NCBI GenBank assembly: GCA_036702975.1
Contig: DATNPX010000056.1
Coordinates: 201,736-265,735 of the forward strand
DNA: 64,000 nt
Direction: 5' to 3'
Source of the DNA: DATNPX01 sp036702975
Lineage (GTDB): Bacteria > Cyanobacteriota > Vampirovibrionia > Obscuribacterales > Obscuribacteraceae
The notes beneath the pieces were generated by a model. That model searched no databases. It had not been told where the DNA came from and saw only the letters and a list, made by a program, of their open reading frames with translations. Position numbers and translations under genes: made by a program. Of this stretch, positions 35,862-46,069 are shown in pieces. Within the stretch, counting starts at the first letter, position 1. Each line of letters opens with the position of its first letter.

Positions 35862-35900
35862 GTAAAAATCAGCACTAAGTAAAAATCAGCACTAAGTAAA
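35850..35900. repeat. Three perfect tandem copies of a 17-bp unit
   Basis: AATCAGCACTAAGTAAA occurs three times head to tail. The first copy contains the stop codon of the upstream gene (CAC TAA), and the third ends 14 bp before the rhs GTG start, just ahead of its ribosome-binding site (TAAGGA). Copy number changes here would alter the spacing between the two genes. Confidence 0.95.
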
Positions 35901-35914
35901 TAAGGAATCGCATC

Positions 35915-38900
35915 GTGATTAGCAATTCAGGTTCAGTGGGCAAATTACGTAGCGTCCCAATGCTGTGCTGGACGATGTCGATGCTGTTGCTAATTGTCAC
36001 AGGACCGGCACCGTGTGCCTTTGCCCTGAATTCGACACCTGAGCCGCCTCGGGAGCTTACGATTGTTCCGAAAGCTAAAACGGTGACGGCAAGAACAGGA
36101 GCGCACAAGCTTACAAAGATAACGCCCAAGTTTTCTCTTGGAGCGCATCCAAGCGATCTTGAGTTGAGTTCTGCGCGTCTATTTTTCGAAACTCTAGTGC
36201 CAATGAGTGGGGCACCTGAAGCGGGAGAGAACGAAGCGTTAGGCTCTGCGCTGAAAACCTATCATGACACTAAGGACAAAGAAGATGTTTCAGCTCTCAC
36301 CGACTTCATTGCGCATCATCCGAAATCGCGATGGACTCCTTCGATTGAATTGAATGCAGGATTACAAAAGTTCCATTCGGGCTACCTGAACGAAGCCATG
36401 GAACTATGGCACAACGCATGGGAGGCAGGCAAACAAGAGAAAAGCCCTGGTGCGGCGGAAATTGCGTCACGAAGCTTTGCCCACCTAGTGTTAGTGAACG
36501 CGCGTTTGGGACGTCTGACTGAGTTGCAAAAGTATTTCGCCGAAGCGAAGGATCGGCATTTTTATGGCTCTGACTTGGAGATGGTGAAGAGCGCCCAGGA
36601 TGGAATGTGGTTCCTGCGCAACACACCGGAGTCTGCGTACAAATGCGGGCCGCTGGCGGTCAATACGCTGAGCTTATTGAAATCGCCCAAGCTGGGAACG
36701 ACAGACTTTGTCAAGAAAGTAAATTCGACAAAAGACGGCACCAACTTAGCACAGTTGAAGGATTGGGCCGACCAGGCTAAGCTGAAATACCAACTTGCCA
36801 AACGAGACGCCGGGGCACCGGTATTAATACCATGCGTTATGCACTGGTCGGCGAACCACTTTGCCGCAATAATCTCGAAATCAAATAATCACTATGTAGT
36901 AAAAGATCCCACCTTCGACACAGACGCAACAGTTGCGATCAAAGCGGATGTGCTGGACAAAGAGAGCGACGGTTACTTTCTCGTGCCTGAAGGTCCATTG
37001 CCAAACGGCTGGCATTCAATAGACAAGACAGAAGCAGCGAAAGTATGGGGGAAGGGGTACGCCTCGTTTCGCGATCCCAACCACATGCGCAAGCCATGTC
37101 CAAGTAATTGCACGTATATAGGACGTTGCGGTTGCAACTTTATGGCTCAAGCCTTCATCTGGGCTATGAATGCGGCCGTGAATATTCGTGACATTCCGCT
37201 CAGTTACTCGCCACCAATTGGACAAGTCGACTTTTCGGTAAATTACAACCAGGGAGAGGCCAATGAACCCTCGACTTTTACTTTTACCAATCTTGGTCGG
37301 GGCTGGAACTTCAACTGGACCTCGTATCTAACTGTAGATCCAAGCAGTCAAACTGCGACGGTGCGCATCCCGGGTGGTGGCGCCGAAGTATATGTTCAAA
37401 GCGGCGGTGTCTACTCGCCGGACGTTCTGTCACAGGCTCTGCTGGTCAACATGGGCAGCGGTGTTTATCAGCGCCAGCTCAAAGATGGCAGCATTCAAGT
37501 TTACAACCAGCCCGACGGCTCCGGCAACATTTTCATGACCGAGCAGATCGATCCGCAGGGCAATTCAGTTCTGATTCAATACGATTCAAACTTTCGCGTG
37601 ACATCGATTACTGATGCAGTCAATCAGGTATCGACCATTTCGTATGTATCGAATGTGGTCGGGAACTCAGGTTTCTACAAGGTCGCTTCCATATCTGATC
37701 CGTTCGGAAGAAGTTGCTCGTTTACATATGATGCGACGAATACCTTTTTGACAAAAATTACAGACGTGATCGGGCTAACGAGCCAGTTCCTCTACGACAC
37801 CAGCTCCTCCAATATTGTTGCACTGACAACACCATATGGCACCACTTCCTTCTCCTCCTATGTGCCAGGAAACAATGGTTATCCAGCGACCGGTTTGAGA
37901 GTTCAACTGCCGGACGGCACTCAAACGGTCACGGAGAATTGGCTGAATGAGCCAAAACTGACCTATTACTGGGATCGGGAAGCGACCATGCTTTATCCAA
38001 ACGATCCTGCGAACCAGGATTACTCGCACTGCCAACAGACGAAATTCTGTTATGAAGGAAGTACAGCAGGAGAGTCGGGAATACCGCAATGGCAGATAAA
38101 TCCGCTGGAGTCAGCTAGCCCGATTTATTTCTACTACCCGAATCAAATCAATGGAGACTATACGGGCTCAATCGCAAGTCCTAACTTTGTCACGAGAAAC
38201 TTGGGTAGTCCAAATCGCGTTTGCAATCTCGGCGGCACTCCGACGCCCGGAGATGTCCTGCAAATAATAATGAACAACAATTTTTGCTACTACACGGTGC
38301 AAACGGGAGACACGCTTAACAGCATCGCAACGGGTCTAGCAAACTCAGTCAACAGCAACTCCGCGCTCGTCTCGCAGTATGGCATATTTGCTGCCGCTTC
38401 AGGACCGAACGTGTTAATAGGCGCAAACATAGCAAACGACACCATTCAACTGAGCACGTCAGTGAATAACGGCAACGGAGGCACTGAAACTCTCGCTCCG
38501 CACTCGCAGATGCGCCAAATCGCTACCTGGACCTGGACCGGTACTCTGGTTGCCGGCAGCCCGATTTACATGAGCTTGCCCAACGTAACTATCCCCTACA
38601 CCATTCAAACCGGCGATACTTACGCGAGCCTCGCAACAACCTTCGCGAATTTGATTAACAGCAATACACAGTGTCAAGCGCAGGGCATTACTGCTGTTGC
38701 GTCTGGTCCCTCGATTCTTTTCACTTCTTATTCCAACCAAACTATGACCTACAATTACGGTGGTTATGGGGGCTGGAGCTTTTACATCTCAAATAACCTT
38801 AACGGCACTGCTCAAACGTTCCAGAAGCAGTACAACAGCCTGGGTTACCTGACCCAAGAGATCGATCCAATCGGCAGGACGTTCTCATATTCATATGCTG

Positions 38901-41900
38901 CCAACAATATTGACCTGCTGCAAAAGACAGAAACTCAGTACCAGGACAATTTCCAAATCGGGGCATGGACATACAATTCGCAGCATCGGCCTCTGACCTA
39001 TACCGACGGCTCCGGTCAAGTCACGCACTACAGCTACAACAGCTCTGGCCAGCTACTCTCGATTACAGATGCCAACAGCAATGTCACCAACTTCACCTAC
39101 ACGGGCACTGCAACTGCCACCGTTGGCGGAACGGCAACAACGGGCGATGTTTTAACAGTAACTGTTCACGATGCAGGTTTATCCGGGGGGCAAGAGGCGG
39201 TGCCGTATACGGTGCCAGCCGGGGCCACCACGACGACTATTGCAACAGGCATTGCGGCTGCAATTAATGCCGACACTCATTTGCAAGCCATTGGAGTCAC
39301 CGCTACTTCTGCAGCTGCAGTTGTCACTCTCAAATCGACGTCAGTAAATGTCACAAGCTACACCGAATCAACAAGCGGAGGAGCAACAGAAACGATTGCT
39401 CTTACTGCCAACGTCTTTGGCTTCCTGACGAAAATTGACGGGCCCATGTCCGGCACCGCCGATGTCACGTTGTTTACTTATGACTCGTACAATCGGCTGG
39501 CGACTCGCACTGATTCTGAAGGCTATGTGATTGCCTACTCATACGATAACGGCAATCGTCCAACGCTCACAACTTACATGGATGGCACGACCGAGCAGAC
39601 GATCTATGACCGGCTTGATGCTGTATTTTCGAAAGATCGCATCGGACGCTGGAGTCAGTCTTGTTATAACGATCTTGATCAGTTGATTTATCAAATAGAC
39701 CCGCTCGGGCGTAAGACAACATATACCTGGTGCAACTGCGGCAGTCTTGCCAGTCTTACCGATCCTAACGGTAATGTGACAAGCTGGCAACACGATCTGG
39801 AAGCGCGCCCTGTCACGAAAACCTATGCAGACGGAACTAGGGTAAATTACACTTACGAGCCGTGCACGTCCCGGGTAAGAACGAGAACTGATGCCCTAAA
39901 TCAAACAACCACCTATCTCTACAATGTTGACGACACACTGTCGGCGGCAGGTTATACAGGCTCAGTCCACCCGACAGCACCGTCTTCTTATACTTATGAC
40001 CTCTATTACAACCGAATCACTACAGCGCTAAAAAACGACTGGGGCAGTTATTCATACACTTACAATCCATATATCGTTCCATCAGGCACGCCCACTACTG
40101 GTGGTGGCATGCTGCAGCTGGTGCATAACAACGTCATTCCGAACTCGGACATTACTTATACATATGACGTTCTCGGACGCACGAGCAATCGCTCCATAAA
40201 TGGTTCTAGCAATTCGGTAACGTGGACCTACGACGCCATGAGCCGGGTTACTGCCGAAGCAAACGCACTCGGAAACTTTGGATATACCTACGTTGACGAC
40301 ACACCAGGTGCTTCGAAGGGAACGACGCGTTTGGCGTCGATTAACTATCCCAACAGTCAAGTCACTAATTTCAGCTGGTATCCGAACATTGGTGACCAGC
40401 GCTTGCAGCAAATCGCCAACTTGAATCCCTCTGGCGGAACGCTTTCGCAGTTCAACTATGCATACGATTCTGCCGGTGAAATTACCCAATGGCAACAGCA
40501 GCAGAACGGAAACAATCTTGTCTACAATCTTGGATATGATCTTGCCGGACAATTAACCACAGCTCGCGCCGGCTCAGGTGGTGCGCAATCTCCCAGCGCC
40601 TTCGAATACTATTATGGTTACGATCCTGGCGCTAACCGCACTTCCGTTCAGAATGCGAGCTTGCAGACATTCCGAGTCGGTGGCACAATCACTACCGGCG
40701 ATGTGTTAACTCTGACCGTCTCAGACTCGGGACTAACCGGTGGCAGTGAAGCCGTTTCCTATACCGTTGCGGCAGGTGACACCCTGGCAACCGTCGCGCA
40801 AGGGTTAGCCACGAAGATCAATCTCGATGTAAACCTGCATGCGCTTGGCGTCATCGCGAATGCCCATGGAACCAATACGTATCTAAACGTAAGATCCGTT
40901 TCGCCTAATGTCACAACTTATTCCGTCACAAAAAGTGGTGGCGCCACCGAGACGGTCACGCCAGGTATCTACGAGAACGGCAGCGAAAATCTTGTTGTGG
41001 GAGGTACCAAAAAGACTGGCGATGTTCTCACGTTGACAGTCAGAGATGCAGCGCTTTCTGGTGGCTCTGTCAGTGTGAGCCACACGGTGACATCGACCGA
41101 CACCTTAACTACAATCGCTACGGCGTTGAAAACTGCAATCAACGGGAACTCGAGTTTATCGAGTCTTGGTGTGACAGCGACCTCTGCCGGTACGGTGGTA
41201 AACATCGCGTCAACTTCAACAAATGCCACCACATATGGACAATCTACAAACTCTGGTGCCACCGAGACGTTGACGTTAGCACCTAACAACAATCAGAATC
41301 TGCTTGTTTCTGTGGGTGGCACTGTCACGGCCGCCGATCAGCTGAAGATAAACGTTTATGACCCTGCCCTCTCCGGTGGTACCACCACCATTACTTATAC
41401 GGTCGCCGCTGGTGACACAACTACTTCAATAGCAACTGGTTTGACCACGGCGATCAACGCAAGCACAGCTTTGCAAGGAATTGGCGTCAGCGCCACTTCC
41501 AGCGCTAACTTGATCGCAATCAAATCTAACTCTGCCAACACGACCAACTACCGGCAAAGCTACAGCACGAGCGCAACAGAAAGCCTGAACTTCACGACCT
41601 CTGTGTACGGATGGCAAGTGACCACAATTGGCGGAACGGTGCATGCAGGCGATGTGCTGTCTATAACGGCGTTGGATCCGGCGCTGGCAAGTGGCCAGGA
41701 AACCATTAGCTACACCGTGCTATCAACCGACACTCTTGCTACTATCGCCTCAGGCTTGGTATCTGCCATCAACGCCGATGCTAATCTGCAGACTATTGGT
41801 GTCACCGCTTTTGCTTCCAGTAATGTCGTCAACCTTGAATCGTTGTCTCTCAATCCCACCACCTATGTATCCAAGGTGAGCAGTGGCTCAACAGAAACGG

Positions 41901-44188
41901 TCGCTCTAGGCAAATCAATCGGGGCGACTCAGGCCGCATTCAATAACGTCAACGAATTAGTATCGCTGGCTCCAGGTGGTGGCACTTTCTTTAGTGGCAC
42001 TACGAACAAACCGGTCTCATCCACTACATTGTCCAGTCAAATATTTGCGCTGGCTGCAACGAGCCCTACGGTGACATCGACAGTAACAACCAGCGCTTCC
42101 AGCACTCCTGGCGAAAGTTTTAGTTTCGGCCCCGCCCCTAGTCCGCCTCAGACAGGGGTATCCTACACATTTGCGTTGAATGGAACAGTACGAGCCGGCG
42201 ATGTTGTTACTCTCAACATCTATGAGCAACAAATACCCGCGACTGGGTCTCTGTCATTCAGTTACGTTGTGCAACCAGGAGACACAACGACGTCTGTGAT
42301 AAGCAATCTGTCAGGTCAAATAAATGGCAATTCGACTCTTCACAGTTTGAATATTACCGTCTACAGCCAATCAGGCAACGTTGCTTCGATCAACGATTCT
42401 GGGCTCGGAGGGTATCGGATCATTGCCATGGCACTGAACGGATCCGTTCAAGGCGGTGCATCTGAGACTCTGACAACGAGCACGACAAGCGATCAGAATA
42501 CCAACATAACGGTTGGTGGCACTGTTACTGCAGGCGATATCGTTTCTGTAAATGTCGAGAACTCGACTTTGTCAGGTGGTGAGAATACAGCATCCTATAC
42601 GGTGCAAAGTGGTGACACGCTGACCAGCATCGCGACAGGACTGGCTGCTGCGATTAATGCGGATACTACACTCAACACGATCGGAGTGTCTGCTACCTCG
42701 TCGGGAGCCGTGATCAATACGTACACTAATCCGCATTATACGGTTTCAACTAGCACCGGAGCGACCGAGACTATCTCATTGGGGACCAACAATCGCGGCA
42801 ACAACACCGTGACGATAGGAGGCACTCCAACCAGCGGAGACACGTTGACGGTAACGTCCTTCAGCGGCGCGTTGAGTGGTGGCCAGTCGGTGTCGACTTA
42901 TACAGTGCAGTCGACTGATACTTTGCTGACGATCGCTAATGGTTTAGAAGCCGCCATAAATGCGAATACGGCTTTGCAGACTCTCGGTGTTACAGCGCCA
43001 GCTAATGTTGCGCTTCAGTCAACGTCGCAGAATTTCTCTGGCATTGCGGTGCTACCGTCGGGGACGAGCTATGCTTCGGTCTCCGCAAAAGACGGCGGCG
43101 GTAATACGAAGACGAATACTAGCGTTTACTCAACGACTGGGGCTCCGAGCACGTCGCTGACATATGATGCAAATGGCAATATGACCAGTGATGGCACCAA
43201 CACCTATGTCTGGGACGCCGAGAATCGGCTCATACAGATCAATTATCCTGGCAGTGGAAATTACTCTCAGTTTACCTATGACGCATACGGACACAATGTC
43301 AAAATTGTTGAAAGTGTAAGTAGCTCTGTGACTTCGACGAAGCAATTTGTTTGGACTTCTGGGAATTTGATTAAGGAAGCGCGAGATGGTTCCGGAGCTG
43401 TTATGGCTCAATATTTTGAGTATGGGCAAGGCGTTGGAGCAAGCAGCTTCTTTTATACGCTAGATCATTTGAGGTCAATTCGTGAAATGACGTCTGCATC
43501 TGGTGTGCTCGCCGCTCAGTATTTATATGATCCGTATGGAAGGGTGACCAAAGCTCAAGGAGCGGAGTCTTCAGATCTCCAGTTTGCCGGATACTACATG
43601 CATACTCGGAGTAACTTGAACATAACCGTTTACAGACCGTTCAACGCCTCATTTGGGCGTTGGAATAATCGTGACCCTATTGGAGAGCAAGGAGGCCGGA
43701 ATCTTTATGCTTACGTCGCGAATGCTCCGGTTCGCTGGATAGACCCGAGCGGGCTCGAGAATCCGGACCCTATTGAACTTCTAGGGGGTGTAGATTACGG
43801 TCCTGTTTGGGGCACTATCGCCTATAAGCTTGCTCAACAAGCGGGAATAGATGCGGCAAATTCCGGAATTCCAGATTGGCCAGATGGTCCAAGAGATGCC
43901 TACCGACACTGTCTTTGGTCTTGCAGACTAGCGCAAGCCATGGGACCTTCTTTAGCAGAACAAGTCGGAAATGGACACGAGGGCGGCTACATGTGGACTG
44001 ATTCAAACAAAATGGATGCGGCAAACAATGCCAGAGGCAGAGCTGCCGGAGCTGGCGGTGGAGACTGTGCCTGCAAATGCAAAGCATTACTTGCAGCTGG
44101 TGGACTGGTTGGACCGGGAGGGACGAACCCAATTATTTGGCCAGCACCACCGCCACTCACAAAGGGTTTTCAGGCTCCCAAATATTAA
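35915..44188 (+). CDS. Giant Sec-exported Rhs/YD-repeat polymorphic toxin (2757 aa)
   Basis: Signal peptide (MLCWTMSMLLLIVTGPAPCA). Then a helical repeat region, and a C39-like papain-fold domain with candidate C244 (YKCGPLAVNTL), H315 (NHFAAII) and D331 (VVKDPTF), perhaps for processing. YD/Rhs repeats run from about residue 420 to 2600, interrupted by ten ~100-residue units of the form GGT.T.GD.LT...Y TV..GDT...IA. The Rhs end is hyperconserved (GRWNNRDPIGEQGGRNLYAY). The last ~145 residues are toxin-like: PRDAYRHCLWSCRLAQAMG and NGHEGGYMWTDSNKMDAANN resemble a DUF6973-type domain. GTG 35915 follows TAAGGA. The tip (from residue 2442) is homologous to the downstream orphan tips. Confidence 0.93.
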   Translation: MISNSGSVGKLRSVPMLCWTMSMLLLIVTGPAPCAFALNSTPEPPRELTIVPKAKTVTARTGAHKLTKITPKFSLGAHPSDLELSSARLFFETLVPMSGAPEAGENEALGSALKTYHDTKDKEDVSALTDFIAHHPKSRWTPSIELNAGLQKFHSGYLNEAMELWHNAWEAGKQEKSPGAAEIASRSFAHLVLVNARLGRLTELQKYFAEAKDRHFYGSDLEMVKSAQDGMWFLRNTPESAYKCGPLAVNTLSLLKSPKLGTTDFVKKVNSTKDGTNLAQLKDWADQAKLKYQLAKRDAGAPVLIPCVMHWSANHFAAIISKSNNHYVVKDPTFDTDATVAIKADVLDKESDGYFLVPEGPLPNGWHSIDKTEAAKVWGKGYASFRDPNHMRKPCPSNCTYIGRCGCNFMAQAFIWAMNAAVNIRDIPLSYSPPIGQVDFSVNYNQGEANEPSTFTFTNLGRGWNFNWTSYLTVDPSSQTATVRIPGGGAEVYVQSGGVYSPDVLSQALLVNMGSGVYQRQLKDGSIQVYNQPDGSGNIFMTEQIDPQGNSVLIQYDSNFRVTSITDAVNQVSTISYVSNVVGNSGFYKVASISDPFGRSCSFTYDATNTFLTKITDVIGLTSQFLYDTSSSNIVALTTPYGTTSFSSYVPGNNGYPATGLRVQLPDGTQTVTENWLNEPKLTYYWDREATMLYPNDPANQDYSHCQQTKFCYEGSTAGESGIPQWQINPLESASPIYFYYPNQINGDYTGSIASPNFVTRNLGSPNRVCNLGGTPTPGDVLQIIMNNNFCYYTVQTGDTLNSIATGLANSVNSNSALVSQYGIFAAASGPNVLIGANIANDTIQLSTSVNNGNGGTETLAPHSQMRQIATWTWTGTLVAGSPIYMSLPNVTIPYTIQTGDTYASLATTFANLINSNTQCQAQGITAVASGPSILFTSYSNQTMTYNYGGYGGWSFYISNNLNGTAQTFQKQYNSLGYLTQEIDPIGRTFSYSYAANNIDLLQKTETQYQDNFQIGAWTYNSQHRPLTYTDGSGQVTHYSYNSSGQLLSITDANSNVTNFTYTGTATATVGGTATTGDVLTVTVHDAGLSGGQEAVPYTVPAGATTTTIATGIAAAINADTHLQAIGVTATSAAAVVTLKSTSVNVTSYTESTSGGATETIALTANVFGFLTKIDGPMSGTADVTLFTYDSYNRLATRTDSEGYVIAYSYDNGNRPTLTTYMDGTTEQTIYDRLDAVFSKDRIGRWSQSCYNDLDQLIYQIDPLGRKTTYTWCNCGSLASLTDPNGNVTSWQHDLEARPVTKTYADGTRVNYTYEPCTSRVRTRTDALNQTTTYLYNVDDTLSAAGYTGSVHPTAPSSYTYDLYYNRITTALKNDWGSYSYTYNPYIVPSGTPTTGGGMLQLVHNNVIPNSDITYTYDVLGRTSNRSINGSSNSVTWTYDAMSRVTAEANALGNFGYTYVDDTPGASKGTTRLASINYPNSQVTNFSWYPNIGDQRLQQIANLNPSGGTLSQFNYAYDSAGEITQWQQQQNGNNLVYNLGYDLAGQLTTARAGSGGAQSPSAFEYYYGYDPGANRTSVQNASLQTFRVGGTITTGDVLTLTVSDSGLTGGSEAVSYTVAAGDTLATVAQGLATKINLDVNLHALGVIANAHGTNTYLNVRSVSPNVTTYSVTKSGGATETVTPGIYENGSENLVVGGTKKTGDVLTLTVRDAALSGGSVSVSHTVTSTDTLTTIATALKTAINGNSSLSSLGVTATSAGTVVNIASTSTNATTYGQSTNSGATETLTLAPNNNQNLLVSVGGTVTAADQLKINVYDPALSGGTTTITYTVAAGDTTTSIATGLTTAINASTALQGIGVSATSSANLIAIKSNSANTTNYRQSYSTSATESLNFTTSVYGWQVTTIGGTVHAGDVLSITALDPALASGQETISYTVLSTDTLATIASGLVSAINADANLQTIGVTAFASSNVVNLESLSLNPTTYVSKVSSGSTETVALGKSIGATQAAFNNVNELVSLAPGGGTFFSGTTNKPVSSTTLSSQIFALAATSPTVTSTVTTSASSTPGESFSFGPAPSPPQTGVSYTFALNGTVRAGDVVTLNIYEQQIPATGSLSFSYVVQPGDTTTSVISNLSGQINGNSTLHSLNITVYSQSGNVASINDSGLGGYRIIAMALNGSVQGGASETLTTSTTSDQNTNITVGGTVTAGDIVSVNVENSTLSGGENTASYTVQSGDTLTSIATGLAAAINADTTLNTIGVSATSSGAVINTYTNPHYTVSTSTGATETISLGTNNRGNNTVTIGGTPTSGDTLTVTSFSGALSGGQSVSTYTVQSTDTLLTIANGLEAAINANTALQTLGVTAPANVALQSTSQNFSGIAVLPSGTSYASVSAKDGGGNTKTNTSVYSTTGAPSTSLTYDANGNMTSDGTNTYVWDAENRLIQINYPGSGNYSQFTYDAYGHNVKIVESVSSSVTSTKQFVWTSGNLIKEARDGSGAVMAQYFEYGQGVGASSFFYTLDHLRSIREMTSASGVLAAQYLYDPYGRVTKAQGAESSDLQFAGYYMHTRSNLNITVYRPFNASFGRWNNRDPIGEQGGRNLYAYVANAPVRWIDPSGLENPDPIELLGGVDYGPVWGTIAYKLAQQAGIDAANSGIPDWPDGPRDAYRHCLWSCRLAQAMGPSLAEQVGNGHEGGYMWTDSNKMDAANNARGRAAGAGGGDCACKCKALLAAGGLVGPGGTNPIIWPAPPPLTKGFQAPKY
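43238..43282 (+). repeat. Tip core, copy A (inside the expressed rhs)
   Basis: The 45-bp sequence encoding INYPGSGNYSQFTYD. Upstream it continues as DAENRLIQ, part of the intact rhs. All downstream orphan tips except F begin at this point, which makes it the likely exchange boundary. Confidence 0.85.
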
Positions 44189-44237
44189 TTAACTGCCGCA
44201 GAACAAGATTTGTCATGATAATGGCGTTAAGTCCTAA

Positions 44238-44846
44238 ATGGTCTCGAATGTGAATCAAAGTCTGAAATCGCGAACGGTCCAAGTATTTTTTTTATTGGGA
44301 CTAGTAACGTTTTTTGCGCAGCTTGCATTCGGATATTTTTTTGCAGATCTAGCTACTCGTCCGCAGATTCCTCGATATCTACCGGTGTTGTCACTGATTG
44401 CGGGCAACATTCAATGGTTCATACTTAGCGTACTCCTACTATTGAGTCTACGACGGAAAAAGTTTGAGAAGTGTCTATCCTACTTGGTTGCTGTAACCTT
44501 GTGTTATGTGGGCTATTACGCGAATTCTACGGTGCACTCAATGGTTCTTAAATCCGCTAGTAGAAAGCCATTTTCTTCAAATGACTGGAAAACAACGCGA
44601 ACAGATCAAGCATCCTCCGCGCGGCTAAAGGAAGTCGACGACCTGGTTCGAAGTGGTAAGCTGATTGGATTGTCCCGCGAGTCGGTCCAGGAATTGTTGG
44701 GAATTCCTGACAGTATCAAACCTGAGCTGAGTGAGTACATTTACCGGTTAGGCCCTGAGAGAAACCTGATTAGCATTGATGAAGAGTGGCTTGTCGTGCA
44801 TTTTCGGAACGGCAGTGTTACTTCAGCGAACATCATGATTGATTGA
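44238..44846 (+). CDS. Candidate immunity protein A, three-helix membrane protein
   Basis: Three membrane helices (FFLLGLVTFFAQLAFGYFF, GNIQWFILSVLLLLSLR, SYLVAVTLCYVGYYANSTVH) are followed by a soluble C-terminal domain with GLSRESVQELLGIPDSI and IDEEWLVVHFRNGSV, a BamE/SmpA-like pattern. It lies 49 bp after the expressed rhs toxin end, where immunity genes of polymorphic toxins are found. A membrane location would suit a toxin acting at or across the membrane. Assignment as immunity is by position only. No recombinase gene follows it. Confidence 0.55.
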   Translation: MVSNVNQSLKSRTVQVFFLLGLVTFFAQLAFGYFFADLATRPQIPRYLPVLSLIAGNIQWFILSVLLLLSLRRKKFEKCLSYLVAVTLCYVGYYANSTVHSMVLKSASRKPFSSNDWKTTRTDQASSARLKEVDDLVRSGKLIGLSRESVQELLGIPDSIKPELSEYIYRLGPERNLISIDEEWLVVHFRNGSVTSANIMID

Positions 44847-45031
44847 TCTAAAGTACTGCATTGCGCCGGTGGTTTTCCTCACAGTTTCCGTCACGCTGCT
44901 CGAGGTGCTATCTCGAGGTGCTATATAGATTGTCGGATTCAGCGACCGACTAAATACTAACGACACTGATGATGGTGCCAGTAAATCGTTCGTAAAGCTC
45001 ATGGATATTCGCCAACAATCGCCGGATAAAG

Positions 45032-45076
45032 ATCAATTACCCGGGCTCTGGAAATAACTCGCAATTTACATATGAT
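45032..45076 (+). repeat. Tip core, copy B
   Basis: Core variant encoding INYPGSGNNSQFTYD. The preceding codons read NNRRIK, comparable with ENRLIQ in the expressed gene. The pre-core is nearly identical to that of copy C. Confidence 0.85.
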
Positions 45077-46003
45077 GCTTACGGTAGGAATGTAAAGATT
45101 GTCGAAACGGCGAGCGGTTCGGTCACATCAACCAAGCAATTTGTTCAAGCGGGTAGCGACAAGCAAGAAGCTAGAGACGCTTCCGGCGCCACCACTTCAC
45201 AGTTCTTCGACGGTGGACAGACCATCAGTGGCACAACTTATTTCTACACGACTGACCATTTAGGCTCCGTTCGTGAGATGACTACGTCCTCTAGCGTGGT
45301 TGCCGCACAGTATGGCTTTGATCCGTATGGCAGACGAGCAAAGCTCCAGGGTGCCCAGGAATCAGACTTCCAATACGCGAGCTACTACTTTCATACAAAC
45401 AGCGGTCTTAACCTTACTGTAAGTCGGGCATACAACCCAACTCTTGGTCGATGGATCAACCGCGATCCAATCGGTGAAAATGGCGGTCTAAATCTCTACG
45501 GCTATGTGGCCAATGAGCCAATTGGCAACACTGACCCTGACGGAACCGTCATGAATGAGTTCAATCCATGGGGACCGATTTTATTCCCACAGCAACCAAT
45601 GCCAGCACCAACGCCCACGCCAATGCCCTTAAGGGGATATTGCCAAATGGGTGGAGGTGGTCTGCACCTTAGCGGAGAAGGAGGCGGTGGTGGCGGCGGC
45701 CGTGATCCGTTCCAAAAACGAAAAAGGATCGATGATGATCTGCTGGATGATGCGAAGTATCGCGACTACTGGAAAAAACAGCATTCAGAAATCAGCACGC
45801 CGTTTTCAAGCCATAGACGATATTGGCCTAACGGAAACATCAAATCGATCCAGACTTACGATAGGTTTGGTCGGCGGTATTCTCGGTTTGATCTGAAAGA
45901 CACCTTGGGCAGTCCAGAGCACAGGCACAATTGGAGTTATGGACCTGGCACGAGCGGAGGACGAGAAATCCCGCACCTACCTCTTGATTCTGTTCCTGAC
46001 TAG
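45032..46003 (+). CDS. Orphan Rhs tip B with toxin-like C-terminus
   Basis: A frame homologous to the last 316 residues of the expressed Rhs, beginning at the core (INYPGSGNNSQFTYD) and open without a start; a TAA closes the frame 13 codons upstream of the core. It keeps HLGSVREM, the PYGRR segment, LGRWINRDPIGENGGLNLYG and DPDG. The specific end is Pro- then Gly-rich and finishes with YDRFGRRYSRFDLKDT and SPEHRHNWSYGPGT, a His-containing basic domain similar in style to small Rhs nucleases; the family is uncertain. Without promoter or start it should be silent unless fused to rhs. Confidence 0.75.
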   Translation: MNYPGSGNNSQFTYDAYGRNVKIVETASGSVTSTKQFVQAGSDKQEARDASGATTSQFFDGGQTISGTTYFYTTDHLGSVREMTTSSSVVAAQYGFDPYGRRAKLQGAQESDFQYASYYFHTNSGLNLTVSRAYNPTLGRWINRDPIGENGGLNLYGYVANEPIGNTDPDGTVMNEFNPWGPILFPQQPMPAPTPTPMPLRGYCQMGGGGLHLSGEGGGGGGGRDPFQKRKRIDDDLLDDAKYRDYWKKQHSEISTPFSSHRRYWPNGNIKSIQTYDRFGRRYSRFDLKDTLGSPEHRHNWSYGPGTSGGREIPHLPLDSVPD

Positions 46004-46069
46004 TGGCAGGTCGATCCTAAACTTCAGCTATACTACGATGGTTGCGTTTGAATAATGCAGGACCAGCTA

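Noticed and set aside
35850..35900. 17-bp tandem repeats as a CRISPR array
   Set aside because: There are no spacers between units and no cas genes.
38280..43000. LysM-like strings (YTVQTGDTLNSIA) in the Rhs protein
   Set aside because: The resemblance is limited to YTV..GDTL..IA. The surrounding ~100-residue unit (GGT.T.GD.LT ... GATET) is much longer than LysM and lacks its second half, so I describe it as its own repeat.
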